Positions 34,007-43,185 are shown, counted from the first letter of the stretch. The stretch is DNA of 64,000 bases from Neobacillus sp. YX16 (GCF_030123505.1 NZ_CP126115.1:5966001-6030000); one strand, 5' to 3'. A program made the numbers and translations. Notes: generated from the sequence alone by a model not told the origin.

Positions 34007-34867
34007 TTTTTTTCGATAGATCTTTTCACTTGAAATAAATTCTGCGTAGTTCATTCCCTTTGGCATCCCTAATATTGATTCTTTACTTCCCAGTCCAATG
34101 AAACCGCCGTCCGCCAGGCTGTCATAAAACAGACGATGAACCTGCTGCTGCAGGATGTTATCAAAATAGATCATCACATTTCGGCATAAAATCACATGAA
34201 ACTCATTAAACGAGCTGTCACTCACCAAATTGTGCTGGGCAAAGGTAAGATTCTCGTTCAAGCTGGGTGAAAAATAAGCAAACTGATGGTCCGTGGTATA
34301 GTACTCGGAAAACGCCATTTTCCCACCCGCTTTCAAGTAATTTTTCGTATATTGCTGCATCTTTTTAAGCGGAAACGCTCCCTTTTGCGCAGCCATCAGG
34401 GCCTTTTCATTCATATCCGTTGCGTAGATTTTCGTTTTTTCCATTAGGCCCTCCTCCTGCAAAAGGATCGCCATGGAATAAACCTCCTCACCCGTCGCGC
34501 AGCCCGCATGCCAAATCCGGATTTCCGGAAGCTGTCGAAGCAATGGCACCACTTCGCTTCGAAAGGCGGCAAAAAAGCTGGGATCTCGATACATTTCCGT
34601 CATCCGAATGGAAAAATCATTCAAAAGACGCTCCAAAACCCCCGGTTCGTGGAGTACTTTTTCCAATAAAGCCGTGATGGTCGGAAGCCTCTCCGCCTTC
34701 ATCCGGTTTAAAATCCTCCTGCCAATTGAGCCCCTGACATAGCTTCGGAAGTCATAGCCATACATTTGGTACAAGCCCTCAAGCAGTAATTTAATTTCTA
34801 TTTCCTGAAGTTCATTTGGCTCCAGCTGATTGATGTCTTTTACGAACTCCTTGGTTGTTTCATTCAA
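33995..34867 (-). CDS. rsbM: CheR-type methyltransferase, RsbM-like
   Basis: The 290-residue protein has a helical CheR N-terminal domain (about 20-75) and a SAM-binding domain with IWHAGCATGEEVYSMAILL, YATDMNEKAL and ILCRNVMIYF. The start is TTG overlapping the stop of the sensor kinase (TTGA), with AGGTG upstream; longer starts lie inside the kinase gene. In B. cereus RsbM methylates the sensor kinase RsbK and damps σB activation. Coupling to a hybrid kinase within the σB cluster supports that role; no chemotaxis genes are near. Confidence 0.82.
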   Translation of the reverse strand: MNETTKEFVKDINQLEPNELQEIEIKLLLEGLYQMYGYDFRSYVRGSIGRRILNRMKAERLPTITALLEKVLHEPGVLERLLNDFSIRMTEMYRDPSFFAAFRSEVVPLLRQLPEIRIWHAGCATGEEVYSMAILLQEEGLMEKTKIYATDMNEKALMAAQKGAFPLKKMQQYTKNYLKAGGKMAFSEYYTTDHQFAYFSPSLNENLTFAQHNLVSDSSFNEFHVILCRNVMIYFDNILQQQVHRLFYDSLADGGFIGLGSKESILGMPKGMNYAEFISSEKIYRKKLDV

Positions 34868-37644
34868 TCCACATTCACCTGCTCGGTCAGCCACACCCGC
34901 ATCAACGAGTATAACTGATTGATATTTAATGGTTTCATAATATAATCGGAAGCACCTGCTTCCATACACTTGTCCCGTTCACCTTTCATTGCCTTGGCCG
35001 TCAGCGCAATAATCGGCAGTCTTTCCATTTCCAAGTCCTGCCTAATCACCTTCATCGCTTCATAGCCCCCCATCACCGGCATCATGATATCCATGAAAAC
35101 GAGGTCAAAGTCTGCTTGTTCCTGTAAAAATTCAATGGCTCGCTTGCCGTTCTCTGCCACTTGAACCTTCACACCCTTTTTCTCAAGAGCGGTGACTAGT
35201 GCATATACATTGCGGCGGTCATCTTCAACCAACAGCACTTTCTTTCCTTTAAATAACTGGGCATCAGTAGCCTCTGCTTCCACCACCTCGACCGTTTCTG
35301 TTTCTTCGCTAATCGATTGCTGGTCCTCTGCCAACTCGCTCACACTTACTGCTACCTCATCTAGCGCTAGTTGATCAAAATTCAGAGGATATTCAGCTGC
35401 CTCCAGTCTTCCAGGGATATACAGGGTAAACGTGCTCCCTTTTTCCGGCTCGCTTTGAACGGTAATCGCACCTCCAAGTAAACGGGTAAATTCACGGCAT
35501 ATCGATAGCCCTAAACCAGTCCCGCCAAATTGCCGATTGGTGGTACCATCCACCTGTTGGAACGCTTCGAAGATAATTTGCTGCTTCTCCTGAACAATTC
35601 CGATTCCTGTATCAGTCACGGAGATGGCCAGCACCATTTCCTCCTCATCCAGACCAGGCAATAGCTCCTCAATCTTTTCGGGTTCGGCCCGTTCAATTCT
35701 TACCTGTACAGAACCCTGTTCCGTAAACTTAAAGGCATTGGATAATAGATTCTTCCAAATTTGCTGCAAGCGCTGCCCGTCTGTCGTGATCACAGAAGGT
35801 ACATTTGCAGCTGTATGCACCTCAAAGGTTAGATTCTTTTTGGCTGCAACGGGGTCAAACATGCTCTTCATCATTTGTGGAATTTCCGTCACGTTGACTT
35901 CATCGGTTAAAATTTCTATTTTACCTGCTTCAATTTTTGATAAATCAAGGATATCATCAATCAGCCGCAGCAAATCGCTTCCGGCCGTGTAGACGACCCG
36001 GGAGGATTCCTTCACTTCTGAGCTGTCCATTTCCTCGTCATTTTCCATCAGCATTTGTGAAAGAATCAGAATACTATTTAATGGCGTGCGCAGCTCATGA
36101 GACATATTCGCCAAAAAGTCCGTTTTATACTGCGAGCTCATCTGCAGTTTCCTTGAATAGTCTTCCAGTTCATCCTTTGCTTTTTTCAAGTCAAACGCCC
36201 TTTGTTCAGCGAAATGCTTCTGTTCTTCTAAATATTCATTGGTAATCCGCAGCTGTTCCTGCTGCATTTGCAGCTCTTCCGATTGGGCTTGAAGTTCCTC
36301 AGATTGAGCCTGAAGCTCTTCGGTTAACACCTGTGATTCCCCGAGCAGCCTTTCTACTTCCATCCTTCCAGCTACATTTGTAATGGCAGAACCAAACTTA
36401 TCCTGAAGCAGATCCAATAAGGTTAAATGATGAGCAATAAACGGCTGAAACGCCGCGAACTCAACCACCGCTTCTACCCTGCCATCCACTAAAATCGGTG
36501 CAACCAAAAGATTTCGAGGAGAAGAATGACCTAACCCCGATGCGACTTTAAAATGTTCCTCTGGCAGCTTATCAATCAGGAAGATTCTTTTATCCATGGC
36601 TGCCTGGCCGATTAACCCTTCTCCTAAGCGGAAACTCGCCGCAGCCCCTTCTTTCGAGACAACGGCATAACCGGCCTCTTTCACATAACGAACTTCGCTG
36701 CCTTGATTCCTGCGCAAATAGACGACACCGTAAACCGCTTCAAGCATAGGAGCAAGCTTGGTGATAAAGGCATGCGTCAATTCTGTCAAATCCGTCATCC
36801 CCTGATACATGGTCGAGATTTCAGCCATGCTTTTCTGAATCCAATTCTGTTTCTCAAGATTGCTGAGAAGCTCGTTCATCGCTTCCGCAAGTTCGCGGGT
36901 TTCATCATGAGTACTGACCTCAATTCTTGTGGAAAGGTCAACCTCTAACTCTCTCGAATCCGTAACACTTTTTATTGTCCGGACAACCTGCTTAATCGTT
37001 TTAACAATCGAATTGGACAGGAATACAGCCGTTGCAATTGTAATCAGAGTAACCACCAAGATGATGCCATACAATGTCATTTTTAGATTGTTATTGTCCT
37101 GATTCAGCTGCTCAACACGCTTATTTGTTAGGTTCGTTTGATTTTCAAGAAAGGTATCAAAGTGCGTCCGGAGCTCATCTGTCCTTTTTTTACCTTTGTT
37201 ATTATTAAAAAAGTCGTCCAAAGCAGTCTGGTTATTTTCCCTTTTATGATTAACCGCATATTCTGCTGAACTGGTGATATAGTTCATAATCAGCGGTTTA
37301 ATTTCCTCTAAATTTCGTTGCTGCGTCCCGTTATTCGCAAGCAGGGAGTGAAGTTTGTTGAAGTTGTCGAGCCAGCTCCGGCTAGCTGTATTGTAGGGCT
37401 CGAGGTACTCCTCATTGCCTGTAATCACATACCCTCTCATGCCCGTTTCCATATCGAGAACATTCTTTTGAATCTGATTGGCCAAATTGTGAACCTCAAT
37501 ATCATGCTGCGAGACGAAATCGACTTCTTCCTGCATAGCCGACATCCGATTCATGACGATCAGCAGGGAGACCACTAAGCAAACCAAAATGAAAACATAG
37601 CCTGTAATAATTTTCGTGTGAATGTTGAAATGTACTCCCTTCAT
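34864..37644 (-). CDS. rsbK: Hybrid sensor histidine kinase, RsbK-like
   Basis: The 926-residue protein has TM1 (about 11-31), an extracellular CHASE3 domain (about 40-180), TM2 (about 189-209), HAMP (about 210-262), a GAF domain (about 285-425), a coiled coil with repeats of EELQAQS, HisKA with MSHELRTPLNS (phospho-His about 516), HATPase (DTGIG, GGTGLGLSI), and a C-terminal receiver with FMDIMMP. B. cereus RsbK has this architecture and phosphorylates RsbY. The start follows AAAGGGGGAAG; a longer frame runs into the 52-bp repeats and is rejected. Confidence 0.85.
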   Translation of the reverse strand: MKGVHFNIHTKIITGYVFILVCLVVSLLIVMNRMSAMQEEVDFVSQHDIEVHNLANQIQKNVLDMETGMRGYVITGNEEYLEPYNTASRSWLDNFNKLHSLLANNGTQQRNLEEIKPLIMNYITSSAEYAVNHKRENNQTALDDFFNNNKGKKRTDELRTHFDTFLENQTNLTNKRVEQLNQDNNNLKMTLYGIILVVTLITIATAVFLSNSIVKTIKQVVRTIKSVTDSRELEVDLSTRIEVSTHDETRELAEAMNELLSNLEKQNWIQKSMAEISTMYQGMTDLTELTHAFITKLAPMLEAVYGVVYLRRNQGSEVRYVKEAGYAVVSKEGAAASFRLGEGLIGQAAMDKRIFLIDKLPEEHFKVASGLGHSSPRNLLVAPILVDGRVEAVVEFAAFQPFIAHHLTLLDLLQDKFGSAITNVAGRMEVERLLGESQVLTEELQAQSEELQAQSEELQMQQEQLRITNEYLEEQKHFAEQRAFDLKKAKDELEDYSRKLQMSSQYKTDFLANMSHELRTPLNSILILSQMLMENDEEMDSSEVKESSRVVYTAGSDLLRLIDDILDLSKIEAGKIEILTDEVNVTEIPQMMKSMFDPVAAKKNLTFEVHTAANVPSVITTDGQRLQQIWKNLLSNAFKFTEQGSVQVRIERAEPEKIEELLPGLDEEEMVLAISVTDTGIGIVQEKQQIIFEAFQQVDGTTNRQFGGTGLGLSICREFTRLLGGAITVQSEPEKGSTFTLYIPGRLEAAEYPLNFDQLALDEVAVSVSELAEDQQSISEETETVEVVEAEATDAQLFKGKKVLLVEDDRRNVYALVTALEKKGVKVQVAENGKRAIEFLQEQADFDLVFMDIMMPVMGGYEAMKVIRQDLEMERLPIIALTAKAMKGERDKCMEAGASDYIMKPLNINQLYSLMRVWLTEQVNVD

Positions 37645-37681
37645 TCTCTGCTTCCCCCTTTGTAAAAAAATAGTTGATTCT

Positions 37682-37710
37682 ATCATATCGTTTCTAGCAA
37701 TCTCACCCAA
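37682..37710 (-). promoter_or_regulatory. σA-type promoter of rsbK
   Basis: TTGGGT-N17-TATGAT on the minus strand, about 40 bases before the start. A vegetative promoter would keep the sensor present before stress. Confidence 0.45.
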
Positions 37711-37731
37711 TGGGAATTTGGTCCCAACCTT

Positions 37732-38050
37732 ATGAAGGACATTTCTCCAATCTGCTTGGCTCGATTTGTCCTTCATCCCCCCTATGAAGGACATTTCTCC
37801 AATCCGCTTGGCTCGATTTGTCCTTCATCCCCCCTATGAAGGACATTTCTCCAATCTACTTGGCACGTTTTGTCCTTCATCACCCTTATGAAGGACATTT
37901 CTCCAATCCGCTTGGCTCGATTTGTCCTTCATCAACCCTATGAAGGACATTTCTCCAATCTGCTTAGCTCGATTTGTCCTTCATCACCCCTATAAAGGAC
38001 ATTTCTCCAATCCGCTTGGCTCGATTTGTCCTTCATCAAACCTATGAACG
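37732..38050. repeat. 52-bp tandem array of inverted GAAGGACA words
   Basis: ATGAAGGACA starts at 37732, 37784, 37836, 37888 and 37940, with a variant at 37992 and a decayed start at 38044: every step is 52 bp. Each unit also contains the complement TGTCCTTCAT, so each can form a hairpin, with TTTCTCCAATCNGCTTGGC between. It fills the gap between rsbK and dps. Confidence 0.9.
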
Positions 38051-38084
38051 GCATATCTACTTATCCTAGGAGGAAAAATTACTA

Positions 38085-38109
38085 GTTTCAAATCTAGTAA
38101 ACCGGGTAT
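38085..38109 (+). promoter_or_regulatory. σB-type promoter of dps
   Basis: GTTTCA-N13-GGGTAT, 37 bases before the start codon. Confidence 0.75.
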
Positions 38110-38146
38110 GTAATAAGTACACCACATAAATAGAGGAGGTAAAACA

Positions 38147-38614
38147 ATGGCAACAACTACTAAAACAAAGTCAAAAAACAAAACTTTAACGGATACTCTC
38201 AACAGGCAGGTGGCGAACTTTTCCGTTCTTCATATGAAACTGCATCATTTCCACTGGTATGTAAAGGGCGAGAACTTTTTTACCCTGCACGTTAAATTTG
38301 AGGAACTATACAAGGAAGCTGCCTTACATCTTGATACGATTGCGGAAAGAATGCTGTCGCAACGGTTATTACCGGTGGCAACACTCACAGAGACCCTTGA
38401 GCTTACCACTCTAAAAGAAGCAACAGGGGAAGAAAGTGCGCAGCAAATGGTCCAAACACTGGCTGATGATTTTGAGATGATTTGTACGGAGCTGACAGAA
38501 GGGATCTCGCTTGCCGAGGAGAATGAGGATCAGCCGACTGCCGATTTACTCGTTCACATTCGTACCTCGTTAGAAAAGCATAGATGGATGTTTGAAGCAT
38601 ATCTAGGCGGGTAA
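38147..38614 (+). CDS. dps: Dps-family ferritin-like protein
   Basis: The 155-residue protein has the Dps ferroxidase pattern HMKLHHFHWYVKGENFFTLHVKFEELY with the His and Asp/Glu ligands, and a helical-bundle length typical of the family. Dps oxidises and stores iron and shields DNA during stress. AGAGGAGG precedes the ATG. The σB cluster of B. cereus also contains a ferritin-like gene at this place. Confidence 0.92.
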   Translation: MATTTKTKSKNKTLTDTLNRQVANFSVLHMKLHHFHWYVKGENFFTLHVKFEELYKEAALHLDTIAERMLSQRLLPVATLTETLELTTLKEATGEESAQQMVQTLADDFEMICTELTEGISLAEENEDQPTADLLVHIRTSLEKHRWMFEAYLGG

Positions 38615-38628
38615 AAAACACTTAAACC

Positions 38629-38656
38629 GGGGTGTCAGCCATAGCGCTGACACCCT
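38629..38656. terminator. Bidirectional terminator between dps and rsbY
   Basis: GGGTGTCAG (38630-38638) pairs with CTGACACCC (38647-38655) around CCATAGCG between the convergent genes. Confidence 0.6.
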
Positions 38657-38657
38657 T

Positions 38658-39812
38658 CTATGATGAGGCATTTGTAGAAATCAAGACGAGACACATATCG
38701 TCTTTTGGGGGATTGACGAGCTCCCAGCCTGGCTGCAGTTGATGAAGTAACGCCTCAGGATCCTGCATATCCTCCGCTTGCAAAGCGCCAATCAGCTTAT
38801 CTGTTGCATCTTCATATTTTTCCTCCAGCCATTCTGATAGCCCATCCGTAAACAACAGGATCCGCGCAGATTCGCGGTAAGAAATGACCCCTTTGGTGAC
38901 TTCAATATCCTCAAAAAAGCCGAGAGCACATGACCCTTCTGTTAACAGCTTCACTTCCTGATCCACAATTGCAATTCCCGCGGGATGACCCGCATTGACA
39001 TATTCAATACTTTGTTTTTTCGTATCGAGGACAAAGTAAATCGCCGTAAAATAGTAGTTCATTAAACTATCAGGGTTATGAAGCTGATTCATTCGCCTGT
39101 TCAGCTCTAACAGGACCTTTTCCGGATCAACGATTCCCGTAATCGTATCTTTTAACGCGGAATAGATATACATCCCGACAAGTGAGGAAGAAATCCCGTG
39201 CCCCATCATATCAAGCAGAATTACGCCATATTGATTCGGACTAATCTGATACCAGGCATAGAAGTCGCCGGCAAGCTCAAAGGTGGGCCTGTACACAGAG
39301 GAAATGCTGATATCCTTTTCCTTTAGCGGGCTGCTAAGCATACTTCGCTGCACTTGCCTGGCTAGGTCCAATTCATACTGAATTCGTCTGTCCCGTTCCT
39401 TCCGCAAATCTTTTTCTTGCTTTAACCGCAGGACGGAACGAATCCGGGCGAGGAGTTCAACTTTATTAATCGGTTTCAACACATAATCAAGGGCTCCCAC
39501 ATCCATCGCCTCGGCCATTTTATTGGAATCTCCCATCGCCGTAACAAAAATAATAGGCAGGTCGGAGAACCTTTCAGTGGCTAGTACCGTCCTGCAGGCT
39601 TCAATTCCATCAATTTCCGGCATCATCATATCCATTAAAATTAAGTCGACCGGTACTTCACTCGGATTAGGTGCATCAAGCTGTAAATATTGGTACAACT
39701 CCCCTGCAGATGAGAGCTTAAGCAAATTACCATAGCCTGCTTTCCTTAGGATTTTCTCCACAATCATGAGATTCGTACTATTATCATCGACGATGACAAT
39801 CTTCATTGGCAT
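38658..39812 (-). CDS. rsbY: Response-regulator PP2C phosphatase, RsbY-like
   Basis: The 384-residue protein has an N-terminal receiver (about 1-120: IVDDNSTN, phospho-Asp in LILMDMMMP, VLKPI) and a C-terminal SpoIIE/RsbU-type PP2C phosphatase (about 165-380: AGDFYAW, LLDMMGHGISSSLVG, LLFTDGLSEW). Phosphorylated by RsbK, such a protein removes phosphate from RsbV and thereby frees σB from RsbW. It lies directly after sigB. AGGGGGGAAGC precedes the first ATG; a second ATG follows six bases later. Confidence 0.88.
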   Translation of the reverse strand: MPMKIVIVDDNSTNLMIVEKILRKAGYGNLLKLSSAGELYQYLQLDAPNPSEVPVDLILMDMMMPEIDGIEACRTVLATERFSDLPIIFVTAMGDSNKMAEAMDVGALDYVLKPINKVELLARIRSVLRLKQEKDLRKERDRRIQYELDLARQVQRSMLSSPLKEKDISISSVYRPTFELAGDFYAWYQISPNQYGVILLDMMGHGISSSLVGMYIYSALKDTITGIVDPEKVLLELNRRMNQLHNPDSLMNYYFTAIYFVLDTKKQSIEYVNAGHPAGIAIVDQEVKLLTEGSCALGFFEDIEVTKGVISYRESARILLFTDGLSEWLEEKYEDATDKLIGALQAEDMQDPEALLHQLQPGWELVNPPKDDMCLVLISTNASS

Positions 39813-39837
39813 TGGGCTTCCCCCCTATTGCAAAAGG

Positions 39838-39876
39838 TGATGCCTGACCTCCATCCTCAATCAGGGTCAGGCACTT
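39838..39876 (-). terminator. Partial terminator between sigB and rsbY
   Basis: TGCCTGACC and GGTCAGGCA form a nine-base stem with a 15-base loop, but only a short T stretch follows on the minus strand, so read-through into rsbY is likely. Confidence 0.5.
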
Positions 39877-39878
39877 TA

Positions 39879-40670
39879 TTAGATGGAACAATCCTGACGC
39901 GGGTTCCGGGCAAGAGCCTTACGCAACTTCTCAATCGCCTTTTTTTGCATACGAGAGACATGCATTTGCGAAATTCCTAGCAGCTCCCCCACTTCGCGTT
40001 GGCTTTTGTTTTCGATAAACGTCGACTGAATGATTTGCTTCTCCCTTTCGTTCAACACATGAAGGACGCTCTCGAGCAGCAGCTGCTGGTCGATTTTTTC
40101 ATATCCTTTATCTTCTGACCCGATCACATCTAACGCAGTAACCCCACTCCCATCGGAACCGGTTTCAATGGTTTGGTCCACAGAAGCTGTTTGATACCCT
40201 TTTCCTAATTCCATTGTTTCTAGTACTTCCTCTTCAGAAATCCCTAAATGCTCAGCTATTTCAGGTATCTTAGGTGAGCGTTGATAGCGGTTAGTCAGCT
40301 CATCCACGGCTCCATTCAATTTGGGCCATGTTTCCTTTATCCGCCTTGGTACATGTACATCCCACGTCTTGTCCCTTAAAAAACGCTTGATTTCACCAAT
40401 CACCATCGGAACTAAATAGGCTTCAAAATGATTCCCGGTGCTAGGGTCGAAGCGTCTGATGCTAGACAATAATCCAATCATCCCTACCTGGACAATATCT
40501 TCATGCAAATTCCTGCCTTTTGAATATTTTCTCGCAATACTCCCAATCAGATTGGTGTACTGTTCCACTAAGAGAATTTGGGCGGTTTCACTCTCGTTCT
40601 CCTGAAAATCCTGGATCAACGCATATATTTCTTCTTTAGTTCGTTTCACGGTCTGAGGTGGCTTTGTCAT
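39879..40670 (-). CDS. sigB: RNA polymerase sigma factor σB
   Basis: The 263-residue sigma-70 family protein has region 2 (YSKGRNLHEDIVQVGMIGLLSSIRRFDPS), region 3 (VPRRIKETWPKLN) and region 4 (QREVGELLGISQMHVSRMQKKAIEKLR). It directs RNA polymerase to general stress promoters. Its start overlaps the rsbW end by 35 bases, with GAGGAGCG eight bases before the ATG chosen. Order rsbV-rsbW-sigB identifies it. Confidence 0.96.
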   Translation of the reverse strand: MTKPPQTVKRTKEEIYALIQDFQENESETAQILLVEQYTNLIGSIARKYSKGRNLHEDIVQVGMIGLLSSIRRFDPSTGNHFEAYLVPMVIGEIKRFLRDKTWDVHVPRRIKETWPKLNGAVDELTNRYQRSPKIPEIAEHLGISEEEVLETMELGKGYQTASVDQTIETGSDGSGVTALDVIGSEDKGYEKIDQQLLLESVLHVLNEREKQIIQSTFIENKSQREVGELLGISQMHVSRMQKKAIEKLRKALARNPRQDCSI

Positions 40671-41118
40671 GATTTTCACGCTCCTCGCCTAGATACTTCA
40701 CCATGAAGACCGTTACTCCGGACGTATTCGAAACACGGACTTCATCCATGAGCGTTTCGATCAGATATAAACCTAACCCTCCCTCTGTGAGTTGATCGAC
40801 TGTACTTGATTCTGTATAAGGGCCAAGTTCTTCTTTTGTCTGTATAAAATTAAAGCTTTGACCGCTGTCAGCAACCATCGTTTCTAACTTATCCTCGTAA
40901 ATACCAAAGCCAACAATGACTTCTCCGCCTTCCTCATCCGGATAGGCATGCTGCACCGCGTTTGTGCAGGCTTCACTTACGGCAATTTTTATATCCTCAA
41001 TTTGCTCATATGTATATCCCATGGTGCTGGCTATTCCTGAAATTGTTAATCGAATGACACCCACATACTCCGGTTTGGCTGGAATCTTCATTTCAACATA
41101 ATCCATCACGTGTTTCAT
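40636..41118 (-). CDS. rsbW: Anti-sigma B factor and serine kinase RsbW
   Basis: The 160-residue GHKL-type protein has the N-box EACTNAVQHAYP, the G1 box ADSGQSF and GGLGLYLI. It binds and blocks σB and phosphorylates RsbV. ATGA overlap with rsbV couples their translation. Confidence 0.95.
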   Translation of the reverse strand: MKHVMDYVEMKIPAKPEYVGVIRLTISGIASTMGYTYEQIEDIKIAVSEACTNAVQHAYPDEEGGEVIVGFGIYEDKLETMVADSGQSFNFIQTKEELGPYTESSTVDQLTEGGLGLYLIETLMDEVRVSNTSGVTVFMVKYLGEERENHDKATSDRETN

Positions 41119-41447
41119 CGTCCCCCATCCTCTGTTTTGTCGGAAATACTCATAATATGGCTTAAACCGGTAATCTTAAACAGACGCTTCAGGCGGTCTG
41201 ATAACTCAACCAGCCTAAGTTCTCCCTCGTTTTTGTTCAGTTGCTTAAACATCCCTACAAACACACCAAGCCCGGTACTATCCAAGTAGGAGACATCCTT
41301 TAGATTCACCGTAATGACTTTATTTTTCCCCTCCGTAAGAGGCAGTAACTCCTCACGAAGCTTTGGTGCCGTATACGCATCGATTTCTCCGGTAACACTC
41401 ACAAGTATTTCCTTCTCATTCTGATGTTCTTCAATATTTACCTTCAT
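41115..41447 (-). CDS. rsbV: Anti-anti-sigma factor RsbV
   Basis: The 110-residue STAS protein has the phosphorylation site YLDSTGLGVF. Unphosphorylated RsbV captures RsbW and releases σB. First gene of the operon; GAGGTG precedes the ATG. Confidence 0.95.
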   Translation of the reverse strand: MKVNIEEHQNEKEILVSVTGEIDAYTAPKLREELLPLTEGKNKVITVNLKDVSYLDSTGLGVFVGMFKQLNKNEGELRLVELSDRLKRLFKITGLSHIMSISDKTEDGGR

Positions 41448-41479
41448 GTCATCACCTCTGAAAAATAGTTAATGGTTAC

Positions 41480-41504
41480 ATACCCTTTATAATAGAAGCT
41501 AAAC
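41480..41504 (-). promoter_or_regulatory. Autoregulatory σB promoter of rsbV-rsbW-sigB
   Basis: GTTTAG-N13-GGGTAT on the minus strand, 33 bases before rsbV. Confidence 0.8.
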
Positions 41505-41603
41505 CTATTATTTTAAAAAATATTTTTCTAGCATTATACCAAAATAAGGAAAGTTTTCGAATAGTTATAAAAGCCTAGTGAAATAGTAGTGATTTGGATG
41601 TAA

Positions 41604-41636
41604 GAAAAAGGCTTGCACCCATTTGTGCAAGCCTCT
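41604..41636 (-). terminator. Terminator of the 111-aa stress gene
   Basis: AGGCTTGCAC and GTGCAAGCCT with a six-base loop, then TTTTTC on the minus strand. Confidence 0.85.
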
Positions 41637-41682
41637 TATATAGTAAAGGTAGTGTATGGTAGATTAAGAATCAGTTACTATT

Positions 41683-42018
41683 TTAATCGTTACTTTTACT
41701 CTGCGATTTCGATGGGGGATCTTGAAATTGTTTATCACCATTCTTGGAAATCGAATCACCATATCTCTGCCTGTCATTCTCTTGTTGGACATTTTCACCA
41801 CTTAAAAAGGCGGGGTCGTCATCTCTTTGCCCGTTCTGGCGTGAAAGCTCTCTTAAATCTTCCACAATCCCGTCGCCAGGAAATTCTTGCTTCATCGAAG
41901 GATCTTCTCCATCGTTATATCCCGTTCGTCCTTTTTCGTTCCTGTCGGTAAATTCGTTTTCATCCTTACGTCTTAATGATTCCATTTCCTTGTCATCAAC
42001 ATAATTTTTAGTCATCAT
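41683..42018 (-). CDS. Hydrophilic, probably disordered stress protein
   Basis: The 111-residue protein is made almost only of polar residues (Asp, Glu, Asn, Gln, Lys, Ser) with no hydrophobic core, as in hydrophilin-like stress proteins. AGAGGAGGAAACC precedes the ATG. A σB promoter lies about 150 bases upstream, with a possible tiny ORF between. No family recognised. Confidence 0.6.
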   Translation of the reverse strand: MMTKNYVDDKEMESLRRKDENEFTDRNEKGRTGYNDGEDPSMKQEFPGDGIVEDLRELSRQNGQRDDDPAFLSGENVQQENDRQRYGDSISKNGDKQFQDPPSKSQSKSND

Positions 42019-42097
42019 GGTTTCCTCCTCTTATTTTTTCAGATTGCCGTTTTTCATTCCTGCTGGTTTTACCGAACAATGCAACCACATACTTCAA
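42008..42097 (-). CDS. Possible 29-aa peptide upstream of the disordered stress protein
   Basis: A TTG (or an internal GTG) follows AAGGAGGG and the frame KYVVALFGKTSRNEKR runs to a stop that overlaps the start of the next gene. The good binding site and coupling argue for translation; spacing to TTG is short. It may be a leader peptide. Confidence 0.3.
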   Translation of the reverse strand: MKYVVALFGKTSRNEKRQSEKIRGGNHDD

Positions 42098-42158
42098 CCA
42101 CCCTCCTTCAACTCTATCGTTTTGATTAGGTTAGCTAGTTTCTAACCTTGATAGTGTT

Positions 42159-42183
42159 ATACCCGATTCTACTAGGTTCAAAC
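42159..42183 (-). promoter_or_regulatory. σB-type promoter of the disordered stress protein
   Basis: GTTTGA-N13-GGGTAT on the minus strand, overlapping the region just before the corA stop. Confidence 0.7.
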
Positions 42184-42188
42184 CTTTT

Positions 42189-43121
42189 TCAATGAAAAAA
42201 TGAACCTTTCTTTTTCCCTTTTAAAAGATCCCCTGTCCAGCCCTTCGACTTTAAGTAGCCATAGAGTAGAGCCGTTGACAAGACAATCGAAATAATAGAA
42301 ACCAGGTAACCATACTTCCACTCGAGCTCCGGCATATGTTTAAAATTCATTCCCCATAGCGCTCCTAAAGCCATAATAGGGGTAAAAATAATCGTCAGAA
42401 CCGTTAAGGTTTTCATAATTTCATTTCCCCGATGGGACGATATGACCTCTTCTAAATGAATCATCGAGTCTAACTCCTGTTCATACTCCCTTAGCAGAAC
42501 CATCGCCCGGTCTATCCGTTTACATGTTCGGATAAAAATATCTCCGTTATTGACGGCAGGAAAATCATTTTCCTCTATCGCCATTTTCAGCTCCTGGATT
42601 GGAATCAAGAGATTTTTACAAACCAACAGCTCATGCCTCTGACAAAAAACATGTTCTAAAATCCTCATATCATTCCTTTTTTTCACACCCCACATCAGCT
42701 TATGGAGCGACTCTTCGAACTGGTCAATCTCACCCAGTAAGTCATTAACCAGCTCTCCTAGCAAAAATAAAAAGCCATCTACTGCATTCTCTGTTTTATT
42801 AAGCTGCCGCAGCATCACTTCTGGGGACAGTTGTTTAAAAGAGGTAAACTCTAAATCAATCGTAAATAATGTATTTGAAGTTATATAGAAATGAAAAATT
42901 TGACGGTCTTCTTCCTTATCCTCATTTTGTCTATAAATAAGAGACCCATTCACGACCCTTTCCCCATCTATCAACCCATGCACTTTCACGAAGTTGGTTT
43001 GATTTTTTCGAACAGAGGACAGCCAGCCAGAAAGTATGGTCTCCTGTTCCCATACTGCATTTAGCTCATCCTTTTTTAATTGAACCCATTTCCAGTGGTC
43101 AAAATTAATATTTCTCTCCAA
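42189..43121 (-). CDS. CorA-family divalent metal transporter
   Basis: The 310-residue protein has a large cytoplasmic N-terminal domain and two C-terminal helices (about 250-270 and 280-300) with the signature GMNF after the first, as in CorA. It conducts Mg2+ or Co2+ inward. The start is TTG, six bases after GGAGGG; the ATG in the track of the same frame lies within that site. A σB-type promoter overlaps the divergent control region. Confidence 0.88.
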   Translation of the reverse strand: MERNINFDHWKWVQLKKDELNAVWEQETILSGWLSSVRKNQTNFVKVHGLIDGERVVNGSLIYRQNEDKEEDRQIFHFYITSNTLFTIDLEFTSFKQLSPEVMLRQLNKTENAVDGFLFLLGELVNDLLGEIDQFEESLHKLMWGVKKRNDMRILEHVFCQRHELLVCKNLLIPIQELKMAIEENDFPAVNNGDIFIRTCKRIDRAMVLLREYEQELDSMIHLEEVISSHRGNEIMKTLTVLTIIFTPIMALGALWGMNFKHMPELEWKYGYLVSIISIVLSTALLYGYLKSKGWTGDLLKGKKKGSFFH

Positions 43122-43150
43122 ACTAATCCCTCCTTCCAATCAACCCTTTA

Positions 43151-43176
43151 ATTCCCTTAAATAGAGTTAACCAAAC
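43151..43176 (-). promoter_or_regulatory. σB-type promoter of the CorA gene
   Basis: GTTTGG-N14-GGGAAT on the minus strand, 30 bases before the start; -10 deviates at one position. Confidence 0.5.
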
Positions 43177-43185
43177 GTAAAAAAG

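Noticed and set aside
37645..37794. N-terminal extension of the RsbK-like frame
   Set aside because: It covers the promoter and the first 52-bp repeat, and the internal ATG has a strong binding site.
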